Position numbers and translations under genes: made by a program. Of a stretch of DNA of 64,000 nucleotides, positions 41,653 through 50,051 are shown piece after piece; the stretch's first letter is position 1, and each line of letters opens with the position of its first letter. The notes beneath the pieces are model-generated. The model was given only the letters and a program-made list of their open reading frames with translations, made no database searches and had not been told where the DNA came from. The DNA lies in NCBI RefSeq assembly GCF_900157375.1, contig NZ_LT721901.1:2590315-2654314 (forward strand). The letters run 5' to 3'. Origin of the DNA: Mycobacterium rhizamassiliense (GTDB taxonomy: Bacteria; Actinomycetota; Actinomycetes; Mycobacteriales; Mycobacteriaceae).

Positions 41653-42405
41653 CTATAGGACGGCGCCACCGTTAACGCCGATGACCTGGCCGGTGACATA
41701 ACACGACTCGTCCGAGCACAGGAACGCAACTAGCGCCGCGACGTCCTCGCCCGTCCCCAGCCGACCGGCAGGGATCGCTTTTGCCAGAACCTCAGTGGGA
41801 GGCAACTTTTTGGTGAGCTGTTGCTCCCGCAGCATGGGGGAGTCAATGACGAACGGTGGGACGGTGTTGATCGCGATCCCACGTGAGGCGTATTCCTGGG
41901 CCACGGCCTTGGTCAGGGCGATGACGCCACCCTTGGTTGCGGAGTAGTGGCCCTGCCCAACTGCTCCCTTTTGCCCTGCGGCCGACGAAATGGTCACGAT
42001 GCGCCCCCATTTGGCCGCCGCCATGTCTGACAGCGCCTCCTGCACGCAAAGGAACGTACCTGTCAGGTTCACCGCCAGATAGCGATTCCATTCGTCGAAG
42101 GTGATCTTGTCGAACCGTGTGAAGCCGGCGATGGCGGCGCTGGTCACGAGTATCTCTATGGCTCCCAGCGAGTTTCGTACCGTCTCGAAGGCCGCGGTCA
42201 CGGCTTGCGGGTCTGAGACGTCGACCGCGACCCCGATGGCCTCCGCGCCGTCGGCCTGCAGCTGGCCCGCCACCTCGTTGGCCGCATCGCCGTTGTTGTC
42301 AAGGACGGCAACTCGGCGTCCGTGCCGGGCGAGGTGTTCCGCGACGGCCCGTCCAATGCCGGACCCGCCGCCGGTAACCACCGCTACCCGATTCGCCGTA
42401 CCCAC
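41653..42405 (-). CDS. short-chain dehydrogenase/reductase (SDR-2)
   Basis: A 250-residue classical SDR: cofactor site AVVTGGGSGIGRAVAEHLARHG, D in VDVSDPQAV, catalytic region IVTISSAAGQKGAVGQGHYSATK, and C-terminal DESCYVTGQVIGVNGG. It probably uses NAD (D after the second beta strand in VLDNNGD). GTG 42405 has GGAGG at the right distance. It is the first gene of a four-gene operon (SDR-2, ferredoxin, P450-1, SDR-1). Two operator palindromes lie just upstream. Confidence 0.9.
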   Translation of the reverse strand: MGTANRVAVVTGGGSGIGRAVAEHLARHGRRVAVLDNNGDAANEVAGQLQADGAEAIGVAVDVSDPQAVTAAFETVRNSLGAIEILVTSAAIAGFTRFDKITFDEWNRYLAVNLTGTFLCVQEALSDMAAAKWGRIVTISSAAGQKGAVGQGHYSATKGGVIALTKAVAQEYASRGIAINTVPPFVIDSPMLREQQLTKKLPPTEVLAKAIPAGRLGTGEDVAALVAFLCSDESCYVTGQVIGVNGGAVL

Positions 42406-42416
42406 GGAGCCTCCTG

Positions 42417-42454
42417 CTGTACGCTCGTACTGCACATCCTGTACGACTGTATAG
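42417..42454. promoter_or_regulatory. paired TetR-type operators upstream of SDR-2
   Basis: Two 16-bp near-palindromes lie 22 bp apart: CTGTACGCTCGTACTG (42417-42432) and CTGTACGACTGTATAG (42439-42454). Both match the perfect palindrome CTGTACGATCGTACAG found at 47576. They sit 12-50 bases upstream of the SDR-2 start, where a repressor would block transcription of the SDR-ferredoxin-P450 operon. The two adjacent TetR genes are the likely source of the regulator. Confidence 0.7.
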
Positions 42455-42491
42455 CACACATCGCGGACGTGGTCACCCGTGCGGGCTCGGG

Positions 42492-43331
42492 TCAGCCCTG
42501 AACAGACTCTTCGCCCGCCAGTGTGGTGCGATGCAGCAGCCGCACCGACGTGGGCTCGAAATGCAAGGCCCGGTGCAGCATTCCAGTGTTGTCCCAGATG
42601 ACGAGGTCGCCCTTCTGCCACTTCTGGCGCAGCGTGAATCGGGGCTGCGTCGACCAGGCCAAGAGTTTGTCGAGCAGTGCGCGTCCTTTCGATGCCGGCC
42701 AGCCGACGATCTCTTGGGCGGTTGCCCCCAAAAGCATTGACTTACGGCCATTGCGCCGCGTCCACACGAGCGGGTGGACCCGGGTAGGCACCCGGTCCCA
42801 CGATGCGCGTTCTGGCTCCGTGGCATCTGGATTCGCCAGCGATTGAGCCTGGGCGAAGCTATGGAGAACCTGCAGACTGTCGAGCTCTCGCTGTTCGCTC
42901 TCGCTCAGGGCGCTGTACGCGGCATAGGTGGTTGCGAACTCGGTGTCGCCACCGGCGGGGTCGATCTCCCGGGCGGTGAGAAGCGTCGCCTTCTGCGGGA
43001 TCGACTCCGTGGCGCCGTCAATATGCCAGTGGAAGTTGCCCTGTCGGTACGACGCGAGAAGAGCATTGGTCTTGTTGGGATCCATTGTGATGGTTTGTAT
43101 CTCGGGGTGGTTGTGCTCGCCGGTGGGCTGGAGGACCACGGTGCCCAGGAGACGGCTGAAGTCAACCAACTCATCGTCGCTGATGTGCAAGTCCCGATAG
43201 ATGACGACGCCATGGCGGTCGAGCGCGGATCGGGTGTCCGCGGCGGCGTCGAGGGTCAGTAGCTCGGCGGGTCGACAGCCGGTGATCTCGATGCCCACGG
43301 TTTCGGTCAGGGGATGAGCTGTGCCGGGCAT
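42492..43331 (-). CDS. TauD/TfdA-type Fe(II)/2-oxoglutarate dioxygenase
   Basis: A 279-residue dioxygenase. The iron facial triad is formed by HWHIDG (HxD) near residue 108 and the distal His in DNTGMLHRALHFEP near 262. The 2-oxoglutarate Arg is in SVRLLHRTTLAG. The family hydroxylates sulfonates, phenoxyacetates, carnitine precursors and sulfate esters. Start ATG 43331 (GGAGGTGCC region before it). It is followed downstream by the SDR-2 promoter, and upstream has its own operator copy. Substrate unknown. Confidence 0.9.
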   Translation of the reverse strand: MPGTAHPLTETVGIEITGCRPAELLTLDAAADTRSALDRHGVVIYRDLHISDDELVDFSRLLGTVVLQPTGEHNHPEIQTITMDPNKTNALLASYRQGNFHWHIDGATESIPQKATLLTAREIDPAGGDTEFATTYAAYSALSESEQRELDSLQVLHSFAQAQSLANPDATEPERASWDRVPTRVHPLVWTRRNGRKSMLLGATAQEIVGWPASKGRALLDKLLAWSTQPRFTLRQKWQKGDLVIWDNTGMLHRALHFEPTSVRLLHRTTLAGEESVQG

Positions 43332-43374
43332 GGCACCTCCGAATCGATAACTTTGGCGATTTGTACAAAGAACA

Positions 43375-43390
43375 CTATACAACCGTACAG
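43375..43390. promoter_or_regulatory. TetR-type operator upstream of the dioxygenase
   Basis: CTATACAACCGTACAG at 43375-43390 matches the cluster operator (CTGTACGATCGTACAG) at 13 of 16 positions. It lies 44 bases upstream of the dioxygenase start, in the gap to the TetR-1 stop. A single copy is seen here. Fits repression of the dioxygenase gene by the same regulator as its neighbours. Confidence 0.65.
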
Positions 43391-43431
43391 CGCATCCTCG
43401 TCAACTCATTGGCCCTAACGGATCGGGCGGG

Positions 43432-44028
43432 CTATTCCTCTAGGGGCTCGACGTCGTCGAGGAAGCGTTCCACCATGGCGAGGGTCTCGGCGTGCCCAGT
43501 CAGCGTGCCCAACGTCTCCTCGAGCAAGACCATTCTGGGGATCCACACCAGGAGAAACAGTGCCGCGGCTGCCGGCACGCCGTCGTGATCTCGACCATCA
43601 GCTTCCCACCGGGCCGCGACCGCGGCCAAGAGGGCTTGCCGAACTCGTTCTCCGCCTTCGCCGATGACCGTTCGCAACTGTGGACGATGATTGGCCATCG
43701 CGAGAAACTCCAGAAGCAACGCAGAACCTCGGCGGTCGCTCGCGTAGGCCCACACGGCCCTCAGCGGTTTGTCCGACCTTGTGGCGGCACCGAGCTCGGC
43801 GATGACCTGGTCGGTGGACCGACGCAGGACGGCGGCGAACAAGTCGTCGACCGATGGGAAGTAGTACTGCACCAAACCGGGGGCGACGTCGGCCGCGGTT
43901 GCCACACTGCGATAGGTGATCGCTGCGTAGCCGTCGTCGAGAATGAGACGCTCAGTGGCACTGAGGATCGCCTGCAGTTTCTCGGTGCGCCGGGCGCCCG
44001 CCCGGCCGGGGGAGGTCATCGCATTCAC
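43432..44028 (-). CDS. TetR family regulator (TetR-1)
   Basis: A 198-residue one-domain regulator. Helix-turn-helix: GYAAITYRSVATAADVAPGLVQYYFPSVDDLF. The ligand-binding domain follows (AVWAYASDRRGSALLLEFLAMANHR...). ATG 44028 overlaps the TetR-2 stop (ATGA) so both are coupled. The two TetR proteins share the motif TYRxxA..A.V...LVQYYFPS and similar length, so they are paralogues. Likely binds the 16-bp operators of this cluster. Confidence 0.9.
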   Translation of the reverse strand: MNAMTSPGRAGARRTEKLQAILSATERLILDDGYAAITYRSVATAADVAPGLVQYYFPSVDDLFAAVLRRSTDQVIAELGAATRSDKPLRAVWAYASDRRGSALLLEFLAMANHRPQLRTVIGEGGERVRQALLAAVAARWEADGRDHDGVPAAAALFLLVWIPRMVLLEETLGTLTGHAETLAMVERFLDDVEPLEE

Positions 44029-44660
44029 CTACGCGACTGGGTGGGCCTCCGCTTGCGGCGAGCGGATCGGGTCTCGATGGAATCGAGGTATTTCTCGATC
44101 GCTTTGATCACCTCGTCGTGGGCGCCGTCGACTCCCACGCCCTCTTCCAGGTTCAAGAATTTTGGGATGCCCGTCACCAGCAGTGCGACCGCGCCCAGCG
44201 AGAGGTCGCCCTCCAGGCGGGCTCCCTTGCCGAACCTGCGCGTTAAGGCCTCGATCTCGATTTGCCGCACCTGGTTGGTCACGTCGGCGATCGCAGACTG
44301 AATCGATTTACGATGGTTGCCCAACGCCATGAATTCGGTCATGAGCGCGCCGGTGGCCTCGTCCCAGCTGAAGTCCCACAGCGCATGCAACGGATCGTCG
44401 GAGCGCGCTTCCAGCGCCTTGGCCAACACCGCCAGATTGCGTTCCGAATAGCGCTTGATAGCGGCGAGAAAAATGTCGTCGAGGGAGGGGAAATAATACT
44501 GAACAAGGCTTGAAGTCACTCCGGCTTTGGCTGCTAGCGCGCGGTAGGTCACGCTCGCGTACCCTTCGTCGAGCATCATCGTCTCGACGCACTCGAGAAG
44601 CGCATCGCGGGTTGTGGACGTTTCAGCGCCAACGCGACGGGCTGCTGCTTTCACGGTCAC
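44025..44660 (-). CDS. TetR family regulator (TetR-2)
   Basis: A 211-residue TetR regulator. Helix-turn-helix: GYASVTYRALAAKAGVTSSLVQYYFPSLDDIF. Basic tail TRSARRKRRPTQSRR at the C-terminus is unusual and may add DNA contacts. GTG 44660 or 44654 can start it; GAGG precedes the latter. It is divergent from the SnoaL-like gene and shares one operator with it, so autoregulation is likely. Confidence 0.9.
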   Translation of the reverse strand: MTVKAAARRVGAETSTTRDALLECVETMMLDEGYASVTYRALAAKAGVTSSLVQYYFPSLDDIFLAAIKRYSERNLAVLAKALEARSDDPLHALWDFSWDEATGALMTEFMALGNHRKSIQSAIADVTNQVRQIEIEALTRRFGKGARLEGDLSLGAVALLVTGIPKFLNLEEGVGVDGAHDEVIKAIEKYLDSIETRSARRKRRPTQSRR

Positions 44661-44701
44661 CTCACTGGTCCGGGTCAGACCATTTTCGCACTCGCCAGGT
44701 G

Positions 44702-44717
44702 CTGTACAGTCGTATAG
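44702..44717. promoter_or_regulatory. TetR-type operator between TetR-2 and the SnoaL-like gene
   Basis: CTGTACAGTCGTATAG at 44702-44717 matches the cluster palindrome at 13 of 16 positions. It lies 42 bases upstream of the TetR-2 start and 63 bases upstream of the SnoaL-like start. A single dimer there could control both directions. No second copy is seen 22 bp away. Confidence 0.65.
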
Positions 44718-44779
44718 TCTCATACGCGCGCGGCCGCGCCTAGCTTTAGGCGGCGCGCTCCCGGACGACGAGGAGACTC

Positions 44780-45343
44780 ATGAGCGCCGACATTGACCTA
44801 AGCCTGCTGCGCAGCGATGTCCAGTATCTGCTCGACCGCACCGCAATTCTCGACTGCGTCGCACGCCACGCGCGGGGTTGTGACCGCCACGATGTGGACC
44901 TGATCAGTTCGGCCTATCACGATGACGGTGTGGACGAGCACGGTGTGGTCGTCAACTCGGGGGCCGACTATGGGGAGTGGGCGAACAAGACCCACGCCGA
45001 GACATCGATAGTCCATACGCACAACATCACGACGCACACCTGCGAGATCGACGGCGACACAGCGCATGCCGAGAGTTATGTCATCGTGGTCCTCATCGGT
45101 TCCGACGGCGGCAGTGCGCAGTTCATCACGGGCCGCTATGTGGATCGGTTGGAACGACGAGGCGGCAAGTGGCGCATAGCGATTCGCCGCTCGACGGTGG
45201 AGGGAATGTTCTTGGCTGATGCCCGCGTGCTGCAGTCGAAGTTCTTCAAGCGACAGGGCTACCTCATCGGTACGCGCGATCGTCACGACTTGTCCTACGA
45301 GCGCCCCCTAACGATGGATACGCCGGAACCGGCCCGCTGGTAG
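44780..45343 (+). CDS. SnoaL/NTF2-like domain protein
   Basis: A 187-residue protein with the cone-shaped NTF2-like fold of the SnoaL_4 group: LLDRTAILDCVARHARGCDRHDVDLISSAYHDDGVDEHG, then IVHTHNITTHTCEIDGDTAHAESY and ITGRYVDRLERRGGKWRIAIRR. Such proteins act as hydratases, isomerases or dioxygenase partners on ring compounds and appear beside Rieske oxygenases. Exact activity unknown. Start ATG 44780. Confidence 0.87.
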   Translation: MSADIDLSLLRSDVQYLLDRTAILDCVARHARGCDRHDVDLISSAYHDDGVDEHGVVVNSGADYGEWANKTHAETSIVHTHNITTHTCEIDGDTAHAESYVIVVLIGSDGGSAQFITGRYVDRLERRGGKWRIAIRRSTVEGMFLADARVLQSKFFKRQGYLIGTRDRHDLSYERPLTMDTPEPARW

Positions 45344-45367
45344 CTCGCTCCCGAGCTGCCCTAAGCG

Positions 45368-46744
45368 TCAGCCGAACATCCCTCGGTAGCCGAAGGCGGG
45401 ATGGCGCTCGGCGATATGGGGGTTTTCGGTGTCGAACAGCTTCTGACGCAACGTACCTGCCCGGTAATCGCTCTGCATGATGCCCTTGTCCTGCAGCACC
45501 GGTACGACGTACTCAAAGAAGTCGTCATAGGTCTCGGGCAGCAGCGCATTCATCAGCTGGACGCCGTCCACGCCGGCGTTCTGTAGTTCAATGAGTCGTG
45601 CGGCAATCCGTTCGGGCGTTCCCGCCAGCGTCTGCATCCGCGGCAACGAAGTCAGGAAGTCTCGCACCGTCGGCTTGCTTCCTGCAGGCCACCCGTTGAT
45701 GAGCGCGTTGAACGCACCGCGGATTCCGGGGATGTGATCGACGAGGTCCTCGAGCAGAGTTTCGGGATCGTAGAGTCCCAGGTCTAGGCCGCTGAGGCTG
45801 GAAAAGTAGGCGGTCTGGGCTTCCGGACTGCGGAACTCCTCGAGCTCGCTCCACTTTCGTTTGGCCTCTTCGTCTGTCGAGCCGACGATGACCATCATTC
45901 CGAGCAGGAATTTGATGTCGGAGTCGTGCCGCCCGTACTGGCGGGCACTGCCGCGGACCGTCCCCACCTGGGCCGCGATGGCCTCGGGCGTTGACGCCGA
46001 GAGGAACATGAGCTCCGCATGACGGCTGGCGAACTCGAGCCCCGCGGGGGAACCACCGGCCTGTGCTAGGACGGGGACGCGCTGTGGGGATGGTTGCATC
46101 AGGTTGAAGCCCTCGACCTGGTAGCGCTCGCCAATGTGATTGATGTCGTGCACTTTTCGCGGATTGGCGTACACCCCGTTTGTCGGGTCATTTTTGACCG
46201 CGTCGACGTCCCAGGAACCCTCCCACAGTTTGTACATCACGTCGACGTACTCGTCGGCCCAGGCGTAGCGGTCCTCGTGGGATAGGTTGCCCGGCAGGCT
46301 GAGGTTGCGAAATGCCTTTTCGTTGGCGGATGTGACAATGTTCCACCCGACCCGCCCGTTACTGAGGTGATCCAGCGTGGATGCCATGCGGGCGAAGACA
46401 AACGGGTGATGTTGGATGACGGAGCTCGTGTACATGAGGCCGATGTCCGTCGTCGCGTGCGCTATGGCCGGCAACAACATGCTGCAGTCCCCGATCGGGA
46501 CGTTCATCGCCTGCTCGAAGATGACGTCGCGGGAGCCGTTGAACTCGCCTTGTATGCCCAGCAGGTCGGTGAAGAAGAACGCGTCGATCTTGGCCTGCTC
46601 CGCCTTCTTCGCCAAATCGACCCACAAGTCTAGAGTGTTGAATTCGCGGGTGCGAGCCCCTGGATGGCGCCAAATGCCGTGAAAATTATGGCCGATGGCG
46701 TTCATCACCAGCAGGGTGACAATCAGTCGATTGCTTTTGGTCAC
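45368..46744 (-). CDS. flavin-dependent monooxygenase of the NtaA/SnaA/DszA family
   Basis: A 458-residue luciferase-like TIM-barrel monooxygenase. Signature pieces: HNFHGIWRHPGARTREFNTLDLWVDLAKKAEQA, FTDLLGIQGEFNGSRDVIFEQAM, and SNGRVGWNIVTSANEKAF, with PVLAQAGGSPAGLEFASRHAE near the phosphate site. It uses reduced FMN from a separate reductase, which is not seen in this cluster. Substrates of the family include EDTA/NTA, dibenzothiophene sulfone and pristinamycin. GTG 46744 follows GGGAG. Behind SDR-3 by 35 bases, so one operon. Confidence 0.92.
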   Translation of the reverse strand: MTKSNRLIVTLLVMNAIGHNFHGIWRHPGARTREFNTLDLWVDLAKKAEQAKIDAFFFTDLLGIQGEFNGSRDVIFEQAMNVPIGDCSMLLPAIAHATTDIGLMYTSSVIQHHPFVFARMASTLDHLSNGRVGWNIVTSANEKAFRNLSLPGNLSHEDRYAWADEYVDVMYKLWEGSWDVDAVKNDPTNGVYANPRKVHDINHIGERYQVEGFNLMQPSPQRVPVLAQAGGSPAGLEFASRHAELMFLSASTPEAIAAQVGTVRGSARQYGRHDSDIKFLLGMMVIVGSTDEEAKRKWSELEEFRSPEAQTAYFSSLSGLDLGLYDPETLLEDLVDHIPGIRGAFNALINGWPAGSKPTVRDFLTSLPRMQTLAGTPERIAARLIELQNAGVDGVQLMNALLPETYDDFFEYVVPVLQDKGIMQSDYRAGTLRQKLFDTENPHIAERHPAFGYRGMFG

Positions 46745-46779
46745 GCCACATCTCCCGAATGGGTCGCAGTCATGCAATG

Positions 46780-47550
46780 TCAGACGCCGGCCGGGCCGGG
46801 CGCACCGTGCATATACAGGGTCTGCCCCGAGCAGAAGCTCGACGCGTCGGATGCGAAAAACAGCACGCCGTAGCCAATTTCGTCGGGTTCACCGAGTCGG
46901 CCGATACCGTTGGTCATAGCGATCGCTTCGGGGTCGAGGCCGTAGCGGGCGGCGTCGTCTGTCAGGGTGGCCGCACGGACGGCCCCCACGGCGATCGCGT
47001 TGACACGGATGCCCTTGCGGGTCCAGGCCGCGGCCATCGAGCCCGTGAGGTTGTTGACCGCCGCCTTGGCGGCAGCGTACGGCGCGGCTTGCGGCATGGC
47101 CAACAGGCTGGCTCCGGACGAGATGTTGACGATGGCTCCCTTGCCTTGGGCCAGCATCGGCTTGGCTGCCGCGCGCGAAAGATGCCAGACGGCACTGAAG
47201 TTGAGTGCGAGTGTGCGCTCGAAGTCGTCGTCCGGCCATTTCAAGATGGATTTCGTTTCCGCGCCGCCCGCGCAGTTCACCAGGATGTCGATGCGGCCGA
47301 ATTCCTGCAGCGTCGCATCGACGAGCCCTTGGCATGCTTCGGCAGTTGTCACGTCGGTAGGTACCGCGAGCGCTCGCCGACCCAGTGCCTGCACCTCCTT
47401 GGCCGTTGCCTCAAGGGGATCCGGGCGTCGGCCGGCGAGCACGACGTCGGCCCCATGCTCGGCGAGCACCAGCGCGGTTCCCCGGCCAATTCCCGTGCCA
47501 CCACCGGTGATCAGTGCGACTCGCCCTTCGAGGGAGAAGCGATCGTTCAC
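46780..47550 (-). CDS. short-chain dehydrogenase/reductase (SDR-3)
   Basis: A 256-residue classical SDR: cofactor site ALITGGGTGIGRGTALVLAEHGA, DVVLAGRRPDPLE (an Arg pair here suggests NADPH), catalytic region IVNISSGASLLAMPQAAPYAAAK, and end FCSGQTLYMHGAPG. GTG 47550 has the excellent GGAGGAAGG site. It leads the operon with the flavin monooxygenase and is divergent from P450-2 with two operators between. Confidence 0.9.
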   Translation of the reverse strand: MNDRFSLEGRVALITGGGTGIGRGTALVLAEHGADVVLAGRRPDPLEATAKEVQALGRRALAVPTDVTTAEACQGLVDATLQEFGRIDILVNCAGGAETKSILKWPDDDFERTLALNFSAVWHLSRAAAKPMLAQGKGAIVNISSGASLLAMPQAAPYAAAKAAVNNLTGSMAAAWTRKGIRVNAIAVGAVRAATLTDDAARYGLDPEAIAMTNGIGRLGEPDEIGYGVLFFASDASSFCSGQTLYMHGAPGPAGV

Positions 47551-47575
47551 GTAGCCTTCCTCCGTCCGCATTTGA

Positions 47576-47613
47576 CTGTACGATCGTACAGCAGATGCTA
47601 TATGGTCGTACAG
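47576..47613. promoter_or_regulatory. paired TetR-type operators between SDR-3 and P450-2
   Basis: CTGTACGATCGTACAG at 47576-47591 is a perfect 16-bp palindrome; CTATATGGTCGTACAG at 47598-47613 matches it at 13 positions. The starts are 22 bp apart, the same as at 42417/42439. The pair fills most of the 82-base gap between the divergent genes, 26 bases from the SDR-3 start and 20 from the P450-2 start. A repressor bound here would shut both promoters. Confidence 0.75.
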
Positions 47614-47632
47614 GCACCGATGAGGAGGGCTG

Positions 47633-48823
47633 TTGAGCGAGGACATTTACTACGACCCTTGGGATGTCGAGATCGACCTCGACCCTTACCCGGTGTATCG
47701 GCGGCTGCGAGACGAGGTGCCGCTCTACTTCAACGAGCGTCACGACTTTTGGGGGGTGAGCCGGTATTCCGACGTCGAGGCAGCGCTCAAAGATCCGAAT
47801 AGGCTGAGCTCTGCGAAGGGCGACATCCTTGAGGTGGTGAAGACCGATCCGGTAATGCCACCGGGGGTATTTATCAACGAAGATCCGCCGCTGCACACGA
47901 TCCATCGGGCGTTGGTGTCGCGGGCCTTCATGCCGAAGAAGATGCGTGCGCTTGAAGATAAGGTCCGAGCCTTCTGTTCGGCATGCCTCGACCCTCTGGT
48001 CGGTGGAGAAAGTTTCGACTTCGTCCTCGATCTAGGCCGTGAACTTCCCATGCGGACGATCGGCATGCTCGCCGGCATCCCGGATGCCGATCAACCTTCG
48101 GTGCGGGCCGAGGCGCATCGGGTATTGCGCAATGAGCCGGGCAAGCCGTTGCCGGTCGACAAGGATCACTATTTCGACGGCGACATGTTCACCGAGTACG
48201 TCGCGTGGCGCGAGAAGAATCCATCCGACGACCTCATCACGGAGCTGCTCAATGTCGAGTTCGAGGACGAGACCGGCACCACGCGCCGCCTGACCAAACA
48301 GGAACTGTTGATCTTCCTTGCCGTGGTTGCCGGTGCCGGAGTCGAGACGACTGGTCGATTGTTCGGATGGATGGGCAAGGTCCTGGCCGAGCATCCTGAT
48401 CAGCGCAAGGAGCTGGCCGACGACCACTCGCTCATCCCGGTTGCGATCGAAGAGCTCCTTCGGTTCGAGCCGCCCGGCCCGCATGTGGCCCGGTATGTCG
48501 CGACCGACGATGTCCAGTTCCAAGAGCAGACCGTGCCGGCAGGAAGCGCGCTGCTGGTCATGCTGGCCTCCGCGAATCGCGACGAGCGCCACTTCGACGA
48601 TCCCGATCACTTCGATATTCGGCGCAAGCCCGGCGGCCATCTGACCTTCGGTCGGGGCGCCCACTTCTGCGTCGGTGCCCCGCTGGCCCGGCTGGAGGGT
48701 CGGATCGCGTTGGAGGAGGTGCTCAAGCGATTCCCGGAGTGGCAGATCGATCTCGGTAATGCACGCCGATCACGGACGTCCACGGTGCGAGGGTGGGACT
48801 CGATGCCCGCGTTCGTCGGCTGA
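47633..48823 (+). CDS. cytochrome P450 (P450-2)
   Basis: A 396-residue soluble P450. Heme site LTFGRGAHFCVGAPLARLEG; I helix AVVAGAGVETTGRLFGWMG (with E-T instead of the usual D/E-T pair); ExxR in IEELLRFEPPGPHVARYV. TTG 47633 start with GAGGAGGG just upstream. It has no ferredoxin beside it and may use the one beside P450-1. A distinct P450 from the first, with low similarity outside common motifs. Substrate unknown. Confidence 0.9.
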   Translation: MSEDIYYDPWDVEIDLDPYPVYRRLRDEVPLYFNERHDFWGVSRYSDVEAALKDPNRLSSAKGDILEVVKTDPVMPPGVFINEDPPLHTIHRALVSRAFMPKKMRALEDKVRAFCSACLDPLVGGESFDFVLDLGRELPMRTIGMLAGIPDADQPSVRAEAHRVLRNEPGKPLPVDKDHYFDGDMFTEYVAWREKNPSDDLITELLNVEFEDETGTTRRLTKQELLIFLAVVAGAGVETTGRLFGWMGKVLAEHPDQRKELADDHSLIPVAIEELLRFEPPGPHVARYVATDDVQFQEQTVPAGSALLVMLASANRDERHFDDPDHFDIRRKPGGHLTFGRGAHFCVGAPLARLEGRIALEEVLKRFPEWQIDLGNARRSRTSTVRGWDSMPAFVG

Positions 48824-48854
48824 CGTCTTCGATACTGCCCGTCGCGCGCAGGCG

Positions 48855-49493
48855 CTAACCGGAGATCCGCTGTCGCAACACGGGCAGCCCGGGGCCGTCG
48901 AGCGCATCCAGCGCCACGGTGCGTCCGAAGGAGGCCAGCATCAATTCGGCTGCAGGCCCATGGATTTCATCGCCGCGGCCCCAGACGCGGTTGACGTCGG
49001 TAGCGCGCAGGCGAAGTCCCCCCAAGCGGCCCAACGGCAGCAGCCCCACCGACATCGGAGTTGTCAGGAAGTCCAGCGTCGTCGCCGGTAGCTGCGGATC
49101 GGGCTGGAAGCTAAGCCCCAGCGGGATCCTGATGTCGGCGCTGTGGGTCAGGATCTCGGACAGCCGGGCAGACGGTGCGTGCGGCCCGGGATACCAGTAT
49201 TGATGGTCGGCCAGCTCGCGAAGCGTCGCCGCGATCTCAGCAGCCGGCATTTGCGCGTTGCGGCGCGCCCGTTCGTCGACAACCCGAGACAAGCTGCCGC
49301 GCAGCAAGCCGAGCAGCGTAGGCCAAACGGCGCCCTCGACCAAGGGCGTCAGCAGATGGGCCGCGACGGTCTTGATGTCCCAACCCGAGCACAAACTGTC
49401 GGTCGCCAGCTGCTCGTCGTCCAGGCTATCGATCAGATCCGCAATGCGACGACGCTCCTGCGCGATCTCGGCGTGGATCTGATCGCGGTGCAT
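48855..49493 (-). CDS. maleylpyruvate isomerase/DinB-like protein (mycothiol-dependent type)
   Basis: A 212-residue TIGR03083-type protein. The N-terminal four-helix bundle has DLIDSLDDEQLATDSLCSGWDIKTVAAHL, the W-x-x-x-x-x-x-x-H metal motif of mycothiol-dependent maleylpyruvate isomerase relatives. Further His occur in SEILTHSADIRIPLG. These proteins often use mycothiol as cofactor; no specific substrate can be given. It converges on P450-2 and lies seven bases from the next gene. Confidence 0.85.
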   Translation of the reverse strand: MHRDQIHAEIAQERRRIADLIDSLDDEQLATDSLCSGWDIKTVAAHLLTPLVEGAVWPTLLGLLRGSLSRVVDERARRNAQMPAAEIAATLRELADHQYWYPGPHAPSARLSEILTHSADIRIPLGLSFQPDPQLPATTLDFLTTPMSVGLLPLGRLGGLRLRATDVNRVWGRGDEIHGPAAELMLASFGRTVALDALDGPGLPVLRQRISG

Positions 49494-49500
49494 TCGCCGA

Positions 49501-49917
49501 TTATTGCCGCGGCTCGGGACCGAACCTGAACCGGCGCCCGGAGACCTCCATGGCGATCAGCCGTACGTAGTGAGGCTTCACCGTTGCAGGCCACGACCGC
49601 AACGGTGCCTCCTCGGCGTCGAGGACTTCGGCGGTTGCCGTCAGCAGATGCGCCCTGCCGTGGACGATGACGCTCCAACCCTCGACGTCGGTGTAGCCGT
49701 CGGCCTCGAAAGCCACCTGATCGCTCATGATCGCTCGGTAGAGCTTGGTTCCCGGGGCGGTTCGGAACAGCAGAGTCCGGCGCTGAGTGACGAAGTTGAC
49801 CGGAAAGATCTCCGCACGCCCGTCTGTGACGATGACGAATCGGCCCAATGATGCGCTGCCTAACAAACTCCAGCTCTCGTCTTCGCTGAGCACGGTCACC
49901 GGGTCGTCCGCCGCCAT
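49501..49917 (-). CDS. PNPOx-like flavin-binding protein
   Basis: A 138-residue split-barrel protein of the pyridoxamine-phosphate-oxidase-like superfamily (SWSLLGSASLGRFVIVTDGRAEIFPVNFV, TLLFRTAPGTKLYRAIMSDQVAFEADGY, GWSVIVHGRAHLL). It would bind FMN or F420; the group includes F420-dependent reductases of mycobacteria. It is close to the DinB-like gene downstream (7 bases), suggesting one operon. Substrate unknown. Confidence 0.88.
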   Translation of the reverse strand: MAADDPVTVLSEDESWSLLGSASLGRFVIVTDGRAEIFPVNFVTQRRTLLFRTAPGTKLYRAIMSDQVAFEADGYTDVEGWSVIVHGRAHLLTATAEVLDAEEAPLRSWPATVKPHYVRLIAMEVSGRRFRFGPEPRQ

Positions 49918-50051
49918 GATTCAGCCTAACCGGGGCGGCGGTTTACCGGTGCGTTAGTTCGGGTAGTTCCAGGTCAACGTTTTGAGTTTGGTGGGCGCCG
50001 AGACCTGTCGGTGTGACACCGCGGGGGGTAGTTGTGGTTGCCAAACACCGC

